Origin: an uncultured Prevotellaceae bacterium
GTDB taxonomy: Bacteria; Bacteroidota; Bacteroidia; Bacteroidales; Bacteroidaceae
Assembly (NCBI GenBank): GCA_946539635.1
Contig: CAMNHS010000035.1
Coordinates: 1-11,717 of the forward strand
Direction of reading: 5' to 3'
DNA: 11,717 nucleotides
Below, one piece after another: positions 7,111 through 11,717 of this stretch (position 1 is the stretch's first letter; each line of letters begins with the position of its first letter). Made by a program: the position numbers and the translations under genes. Under the pieces are notes generated by a model. That model had not been told where the DNA came from and searched no databases. It saw nothing but the letters and a program-made list of their open reading frames with translations.

Positions 7111-8709
7111 ATGAAGCAACGTTATATGCCCCTATTGATGGCACTCTGCGCTGTCGTTGGAATACTGATAGGCTCCTTCTATGCTAATCATTTTTCTGGC
7201 AACAGGCTCAGCATCATCAATTCTGGAACAAACAAGTTAAATAACCTCCTTCACATTATCAATGACCAATATGTTGATACTGTGAATATCGGCAATCTTG
7301 TTGAAACAGCTATACCACAGATACTTTCAGAACTCGATCCTCACTCTGTATATATCCCTGCCAACGAGGCACAGATAGCCAGTGATGACCTGAAAGGAGA
7401 ATTCTTCGGTATCGGAATAGAATTTGTCATCAGGGAAGATACCATACATGTTCAGAATGTTATTGATGGTGGTCCTGCACAACGTGCTGGTGTCATTGCT
7501 GGAGATGAAATCGTCACTATCGATGGAAAACCATATGTTGGTGATACTATCAACAGCGAGGGTGCTATGCGTCGCCTCAAAGGTCCAAACAAGACGAAGG
7601 TGCGTGTGGGTATAAAACGTTACGGGAATCCGAAGCTTCTGTCTATCGAGATAACACGTGGTAAGATAACCACCAAGAGTATTATGGCAACCTATATGCT
7701 TGATGACAAGACAGGCTATATCCGAGTGAAAAATTTCGGAGAGCATACCTATGAGGAATTCCTCGCTGCTCTTGCTGAGTTGCAACAGCAACGTTTCTCT
7801 AACCTCGTCATTGACCTTCGTGACAATACTGGTGGATACCTTGAAGCTGCTGTGCAGATGGCTAATGAGTTCTTGCCAAAAGACAGGCTGATTGTATATA
7901 CTCAAGGACGTCGCTCTCAACGTCAGGACTACAAGAGTGACGGACGTGGTTCTTATCAGGACTTCCCTCTTGTGGTTCTCATCAATGAGATATCAGCATC
8001 AGCATCCGAAATCTTTGCAGGAGCAATGCAGGATAATGATCGTGGTACCATTATCGGAAGACGTTCTTATGGTAAGGGATTGGTACAACAGCAGATTGCT
8101 TTTGCTGATGGCAGTATGATTCGCCTTACAGTGGCTCGTTACTACACCCCTTCCGGACGTTGTATTCAGAAGCCATATGCTAAGGGCGACACAAAAGATT
8201 ATCAGCAAGATATCATCAATCGTTACGAGAATGGTGAGTTCTTCTCAAAAGACAGCATAAAACATGATGGGCCAGAGTATCATACCATCAGCGGAAAACC
8301 TGTCTATGGTGGTGGTGGTATCACTCCTGATATCTTTGTGCCAGAAGATACAACGAATATCACGTCTTACTATCGCGAAGCAAGTATGACAGGTCTCATC
8401 ATGCAGTTTGCATTTACATACACTGACGATAACCGCCTGAAACTGAATAATTTCAGAGAGATGCAGGCTCTTGCTGATTATCTGGTAAAACAACATACCG
8501 TTGATAAGTTTGCTGACTACGCAAGCAAACATGGTCTGCAACGTCGCAACCTCATGATTGAGAAGTCACACAAGTTGCTTGAGACATATATCAACTCACG
8601 AATCATCTATAACATCCTTGATGAACAGGCATGGATGGAATACCTCAACAAAGATGATAAGACAATAGAAGAAGCTCTGCGCTTTTTTCAACAACAAAAG
8701 AAGAAATAA
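7111..8709 (+). CDS. S41 family C-terminal processing protease (CtpA/Prc-like)
   Basis: This is a 532-residue serine protease that trims or degrades exported proteins, recognising their C-termini with a PDZ domain. An N-terminal membrane anchor or uncleaved signal (about residues 7-25) places the rest in the periplasm. A PDZ domain (about 90-180) contains GIGIEF, GPAQRAGVIAGDEIVTIDG and RRLKGP. The S41 core has LVIDLRDNTGGYLEAAV (232-248) and NEISASASEIFAGAMQD (292-308), with S297 as probable nucleophile. YGKGLVQQQ carries K322 as general base; the 25-residue Ser-Lys spacing fits the family. A C-terminal helical region of about 120 residues (from about 415) is common in Bacteroidota members. 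It starts 11 bases after the fused gene. Deaminase next to S41 is, as I recall, a frequent order in this phylum. Confidence 0.92.
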   Translation: MKQRYMPLLMALCAVVGILIGSFYANHFSGNRLSIINSGTNKLNNLLHIINDQYVDTVNIGNLVETAIPQILSELDPHSVYIPANEAQIASDDLKGEFFGIGIEFVIREDTIHVQNVIDGGPAQRAGVIAGDEIVTIDGKPYVGDTINSEGAMRRLKGPNKTKVRVGIKRYGNPKLLSIEITRGKITTKSIMATYMLDDKTGYIRVKNFGEHTYEEFLAALAELQQQRFSNLVIDLRDNTGGYLEAAVQMANEFLPKDRLIVYTQGRRSQRQDYKSDGRGSYQDFPLVVLINEISASASEIFAGAMQDNDRGTIIGRRSYGKGLVQQQIAFADGSMIRLTVARYYTPSGRCIQKPYAKGDTKDYQQDIINRYENGEFFSKDSIKHDGPEYHTISGKPVYGGGGITPDIFVPEDTTNITSYYREASMTGLIMQFAFTYTDDNRLKLNNFREMQALADYLVKQHTVDKFADYASKHGLQRRNLMIEKSHKLLETYINSRIIYNILDEQAWMEYLNKDDKTIEEALRFFQQQKKK

Positions 8710-8735
8710 CACAACACAAACGATATAAGAAAATT

Positions 8736-9569
8736 ATGAAAAGAATAGCAATACAAGGTGAAGTCGGTAGCTTTCATGATATTACGGCACATCATCACTT
8801 CCCAGATGATCAGCTTCAGATAATATGCTGCTCTACCTTCGAAGAGGTATTTAAGAATATGCATGATGACCCTACTATCATTGGCATCGTTGCCATTGAG
8901 AATACTATTGCTGGCTCCCTACTCCACAACTATGCTCTGCTTCGCGACAGTGGATTTACCATCGTCGGAGAACACAAGACGCATATCAGTCACTGCCTCT
9001 GTGCCCTCCCAGGACAGAAGAAAGAAGAACTCACTGAAGTACACTCTCACCCTGTTGCTTTGGCACAGTGTCAGCAGTATCTCTCTAAATATCCTAATAT
9101 GAAGATTGTAGAAACAGATGACACAGCTGGTTCTGCCAAGAACATCGCAGCAAAGAATCTCATGGGTGTAGCAGCTCTCTGTCATGCTGATGCTGCCCGT
9201 CTTTATGGCCTTGAGGTATTGGAAGACAAAGTAGAGGACAACCCTCATAACTCCACACGTTTCCTTATTGTCTGCGACAGCAGGAAGGCTGACTTCCTCC
9301 GTCCCCTCAATGAGGCTGACAAGGCAAGTATCGTCTTCTCCCTCCCTCATGAAGAAGGTTCACTATCACAGGTGCTCTCGATACTCTCATTCTATAGGAT
9401 TAACCTCACTAAGATACAGTCATTGCCCATCATTGGACGAGAGTGGGAATATCTTTTCTATGTTGATGTCACTTATGACGATCTTATCCGATACCGTCAA
9501 AGCATCGATGCGATAATACCACTCACAAGAGACCTCAGAATACTTGGTGAATATACAGCAGCGAAATAA
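8736..9569 (+). CDS. pheA: Prephenate dehydratase with ACT domain
   Basis: This enzyme converts prephenate to phenylpyruvate, the committed step to phenylalanine, in the cytoplasm. The 277 residues hold the type II periplasmic-fold dehydratase domain: IAIQGEVGSFHD (4-15), AIENTIAGSL (53-62), HSHPVALAQC (103-112), DDTAGSAKNIA (128-138) and the catalytic TRF (174-176). A C-terminal ACT domain follows (about 197-272). There is no chorismate mutase domain; that activity is supplied by the DAHP synthase fusion two genes downstream. In the ACT domain, the places where characterised enzymes have GALV and ESRP for phenylalanine binding read GSLS (208-211) and QSLP (228-231). It begins 26 bases after the S41 gene and could share its transcript. 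It is followed by the repeat-bearing spacer. Confidence 0.95.
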   Translation: MKRIAIQGEVGSFHDITAHHHFPDDQLQIICCSTFEEVFKNMHDDPTIIGIVAIENTIAGSLLHNYALLRDSGFTIVGEHKTHISHCLCALPGQKKEELTEVHSHPVALAQCQQYLSKYPNMKIVETDDTAGSAKNIAAKNLMGVAALCHADAARLYGLEVLEDKVEDNPHNSTRFLIVCDSRKADFLRPLNEADKASIVFSLPHEEGSLSQVLSILSFYRINLTKIQSLPIIGREWEYLFYVDVTYDDLIRYRQSIDAIIPLTRDLRILGEYTAAK

Positions 9570-9570
9570 A

Positions 9571-9599
9571 GCCCCCCTTAATCCCCCCAGTTAGGGGGC
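9571..9599 (+). repeat. C/G-tract palindrome with alternative hairpins after pheA
   Basis: Two six-C tracts (9572-9577 and 9583-9588) are followed by one five-G tract (9594-9598). The inner pairing leaves a five-base AGTTA loop. The outer pairing joins GCCCCC (9571-9576) with GGGGGC (9594-9599) and can extend through TAA/TTA with bulges. The two are mutually exclusive. No U-run follows on the + strand, so it is not a standard terminator for pheA. On the minus strand a TTTATTT run follows the hairpin. It looks like a small intergenic palindromic repeat; transcript stabilisation or partial termination is possible. Confidence 0.6.
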
Positions 9600-9614
9600 A
9601 AAAGGTTAACGGAA

Positions 9615-9642
9615 TTCAATGTTCAATTTTCAATGTTCAATT
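9615..9642 (+). repeat. 28-bp heptad array (TTCAATG/TTCAATT alternating)
   Basis: There are four heptads, TTCAATG-TTCAATT-TTCAATG-TTCAATT, so the 14-bp unit is perfectly duplicated. The array ends seven bases before the aminotransferase ATG at 9650 and so occupies its translation-initiation region. It has the same unit length, copy number and TTCAnTK pattern as the array at 1788-1815. Similar short heptad runs occur between genes in Bacteroidales as I recall. A regulatory effect on translation is inference. Confidence 0.85.
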
Positions 9643-9649
9643 ATACAAA

Positions 9650-10810
9650 ATGATTAAGCCAGCAGACAGACTAAATACAATACAAGAATACTACTTCAGT
9701 CGTAAGCTGAAAGAAGTGGCAAAACTCAATGCCGAAGGAAAAGATATCATCTCCCTCGCCATTGGTTCTCCTGATATGCCACCATCTCAGAAAACCATCG
9801 ACACCTTATGCAAGGTGGCTTTTGACCCTAATGCTCATGGATATCAGCCTACTATGGGTACTCCAGAATTGCGTGAGGCAATGGCATATTTCTATAAGAG
9901 ATGGTATAATGTGGAACTTGATCCAAAGACTGAGATACTTCCCCTCATTGGTTCTAAGGAGGGCATTCTGCATGTCACCCTTGCTTTCTGCAATCCTGGT
10001 GACGAAGTACTTGTGCCAAATCCCGGATATCCCACATATACATCCCTCAGCAAGATTCTCGGACAGAAGATTGTCAACTACAACCTGAAGGAGGATGATG
10101 GCTGGCAGCCTGATTTCGAGCAGTTGGAGGCGATGGATCTCAGCAAGGTAAAACTGATGTGGACCAACTATCCAAACATGCCTACTGGTGGTAATGCTCG
10201 CAGGGCCACTTATGAGCGTCTTGTTCGCTTTGCTCAGGAGCACAATATCGTTGTTGTTAATGATAACCCCTACTCCTTCATCATCAACGACTGTCCACAG
10301 TCGCTGTTGCAGATACCAGGAGCAAAAGAATGCTGCATAGAGTTCAATTCTATGTCGAAGAGTCACAACATGCCTGGATGGCGTGTAGGACTCGTTGCAA
10401 CCAATGCAGAGTTTATATCATGGATACTGAAGATAAAGAGTAATATCGACTCTGGCACCTTCAGGGGCATCCAGCTGGCAGCAGCAGAGGCTTATCACAA
10501 TACTGATGAGTGGCATAAGGAGTATAACTACCAGAATTACAAACGTCGTCGTGCCATCGCTGAAGAGATAATGAATGTTCTACATTGCAGCTATGACACC
10601 AAGAGTGTCGGTATGTTCCTCTGGGGCAGAATTCCAGACAGCTACGCTACCTGCGAAGAACTGACAGAGAAGATACTCCACGAGGCTCGTGTCTTCATTA
10701 CACCAGGCTTCATCTTTGGCAGCAATGGCGAACGTTATATCCGCATCTCCCTCTGTGCAAAGGATGAGAAGATGCAGGAAGCTCTCAAAAGAATAAAATC
10801 AATAATGTAA
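9650..10810 (+). CDS. Class I/II PLP aminotransferase, probably aromatic amino acid
   Basis: This is a 386-residue fold-type I aminotransferase. It shows LAIGSPDMPPS (36-46), HGYQPTMGTPELREA (63-77), IGSKEGI (100-106), PNPGYPTY (123-130) and NYPNMPTG (173-180). The cofactor-binding NDNPYSF (204-210) contains D205 and Y208. The PLP lysine is K237 in SMSKSHNMPGWRVG, and the substrate-carboxylate arginine is probably R365 in YIRISLC. Position 177, just before PTG, is Met where most relatives have the Asn that contacts PLP. It lies between prephenate dehydratase and DAHP synthase/chorismate mutase, so the likely job is the last step to phenylalanine and tyrosine. A broader substrate range (aspartate, alanine, methionine) cannot be excluded. 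The leader contains the heptad array, and the next gene starts 23 bases after the stop. Confidence 0.88.
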   Translation: MIKPADRLNTIQEYYFSRKLKEVAKLNAEGKDIISLAIGSPDMPPSQKTIDTLCKVAFDPNAHGYQPTMGTPELREAMAYFYKRWYNVELDPKTEILPLIGSKEGILHVTLAFCNPGDEVLVPNPGYPTYTSLSKILGQKIVNYNLKEDDGWQPDFEQLEAMDLSKVKLMWTNYPNMPTGGNARRATYERLVRFAQEHNIVVVNDNPYSFIINDCPQSLLQIPGAKECCIEFNSMSKSHNMPGWRVGLVATNAEFISWILKIKSNIDSGTFRGIQLAAAEAYHNTDEWHKEYNYQNYKRRRAIAEEIMNVLHCSYDTKSVGMFLWGRIPDSYATCEELTEKILHEARVFITPGFIFGSNGERYIRISLCAKDEKMQEALKRIKSIM

Positions 10811-10833
10811 AAAATAAAAAAACAACACAACCC

Positions 10834-11717
10834 ATGGAATTAGAATTACAACCATTAAACCTACCCAAGGACACCGAAAAGGGCCCATTCATCATTGCAG
10901 GCCCTTGTTCAGCAGAAAGCGAAGAGCAGGTAATGACAACAGCCAAGCAGTTGGCAGACAAAGGATGCCACATGTTCCGTGCTGGTGTATGGAAACCACG
11001 TACCAAGCCAGGAGGCTTCGAGGGACATGGTGAACCAGCTCTGAAATGGCTCAAGCAGGTAAAAGAAGAGACTGGTATGCTCATTGGCACAGAGGTCGCT
11101 ACCCCAGAACATGTACAACTCGCCATGAACTATGGTGTTGACATTCTGTGGATAGGAGCACGCACAACAGCAAATCCATTTGCTGTACAGTTGCTGGCAG
11201 ACTCTATGCATGGACTGGACATCCCTGTCCTCGTCAAGAATCCTGTCAATCCTGATTTGGAACTGTGGATTGGTGCTTTGGAACGTATCAATGCTGCAGG
11301 CATCAGAAAACTCGGTGTTATACATCGTGGATTCTCATCTTATGAGAAGTCTATGTATCGCAATGCTCCTATGTGGCAGATACCTATAGAACTGCGTCGC
11401 AGAATTCCTGATTTGCCAATCTTCTGCGACCCATCACATATGGGTGGCAAACGCGAGCTCATCGCTCCTCTCTGTCAACAGGCTCTTGACATTGGTGCCG
11501 ACGGTCTGATGATTGAAAGCCATTGCGACCCAGATAAGGCTTGGAGTGATGCAAAGCAGCAGTTGACACCAGAGGTATGCGACTATGTTGTCAGCCTCCT
11601 CGTCTCTCGTGAGAAGACATTTACCACAGAGGGCATCAAGCAACTTCGTGTGCAGATTGACCAGATAGACAATGATATCATGGAGTTACTCGGCAAGCGT
11701 ATGCGTGTATGTCGTGA
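10834..11717 (+). CDS. Bifunctional DAHP synthase / chorismate mutase (3' end cut by window)
   Basis: The first 294 codons are present. Residues about 10-262 are a type I-beta (KDO8P-like) DAHP synthase that condenses PEP with erythrose 4-phosphate. Motifs include IAGPCSAES (21-29, metal ligand C25), FRAGVWKPRTKPGG (48-61), WIGARTT (106-112), PVLVKNPVNPD (131-141), VIHRG (162-166), CDPSH (198-202, ligand H202) and MIESH (226-230, ligand E228). D239 is a plausible fourth ligand. From about residue 265 an AroQ-type chorismate mutase begins (LRVQIDQIDNDIMELLGKRM) and is truncated by the window edge. The related Prevotella nigrescens enzyme has this order and is allosterically inhibited by prephenate through the mutase domain. 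There is no N-terminal regulatory domain. ATG 10834 is chosen because it gives the short normal N-terminus; the upstream sequence is non-coding. Confidence 0.94.
   Translation, partial: MELELQPLNLPKDTEKGPFIIAGPCSAESEEQVMTTAKQLADKGCHMFRAGVWKPRTKPGGFEGHGEPALKWLKQVKEETGMLIGTEVATPEHVQLAMNYGVDILWIGARTTANPFAVQLLADSMHGLDIPVLVKNPVNPDLELWIGALERINAAGIRKLGVIHRGFSSYEKSMYRNAPMWQIPIELRRRIPDLPIFCDPSHMGGKRELIAPLCQQALDIGADGLMIESHCDPDKAWSDAKQQLTPEVCDYVVSLLVSREKTFTTEGIKQLRVQIDQIDNDIMELLGKRMRVCR

Noticed and set aside
7327..7920. 197-codon open frame on the minus strand inside the S41 gene
   Set aside because: It is fully antisense to a strongly conserved protease. Its translation resembles no family I know and its composition is Cys/Ile/Ser-rich as expected of a shadow frame.
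8710..8735. Leader peptide or attenuator before pheA
   Set aside because: Only 26 bases separate it from the S41 stop. There is no Phe/Tyr-rich small frame and no terminator hairpin.
9571..9599. Rho-independent terminator ending a pheA transcript
   Set aside because: The hairpin is followed by AAAAGGTTAACGG, not a U-run, on the + strand. The downstream gene belongs to the same pathway.
9806..10366. 186-codon minus-strand frame inside the aminotransferase gene
   Set aside because: It is antisense to a well-conserved enzyme, with no promoter box or recognisable domain.

Overview
The window reads as chromosomal DNA from a member of the Bacteroidota, most likely Bacteroidales and close to Prevotella. 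The evidence is the TAnnTTTG promoter box, the lack of strong Shine-Dalgarno sites, Bacteroidota-restricted families (DUF4199, DUF6452-like and DUF6048-like proteins), and the aromatic amino acid cluster with a DAHP synthase fused to chorismate mutase. I see no plasmid, phage, IS, CRISPR, tRNA or rRNA signal. All ten supported genes lie on the + strand and no gene-free stretch exceeds about 206 bases.

Layout: bases 1-206 are an AT-rich divergent intergenic region with a promoter box on each strand. A dense run follows: DUF4199 membrane protein (207-755), membrane-anchored GT2 glycosyltransferase (779-1762), DUF6452-like lipoprotein (1759-2316), DUF6048-like exported protein (2270-2977), ApbE flavin transferase (2974-3924), Crp/Fnr-type regulator (3909-4613), an M3 metallopeptidase fused to a dCMP deaminase (4610-7099), and an S41 C-terminal processing protease (7111-8709). 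Five junctions in this run overlap and no terminator is visible. After 26 bases comes the aromatic block: prephenate dehydratase (8736-9569), an 80-base spacer holding a C/G hairpin and a heptad repeat, a class I/II aminotransferase (9650-10810), and DAHP synthase/chorismate mutase (from 10834, cut by the window end). A prephenate dehydrogenase (tyrA) may well lie just beyond.

Function: the last three genes form a coherent pathway. DAHP synthase makes the first shikimate intermediate, the fused chorismate mutase makes prephenate, the dehydratase gives phenylpyruvate, and the aminotransferase probably makes phenylalanine and/or tyrosine. The upstream genes are mostly unrelated housekeeping and cell-envelope functions that appear to be co-transcribed.

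The most unusual items are the M3 peptidase-dCMP deaminase fusion and two 28-base arrays of the same heptad family (TTCAnTK). One array lies inside a lipoprotein signal peptide, where a copy-number change would break the reading frame. The other abuts the aminotransferase start codon. I did not find a clearly new multi-gene system; most of the window is ordinary core genome.
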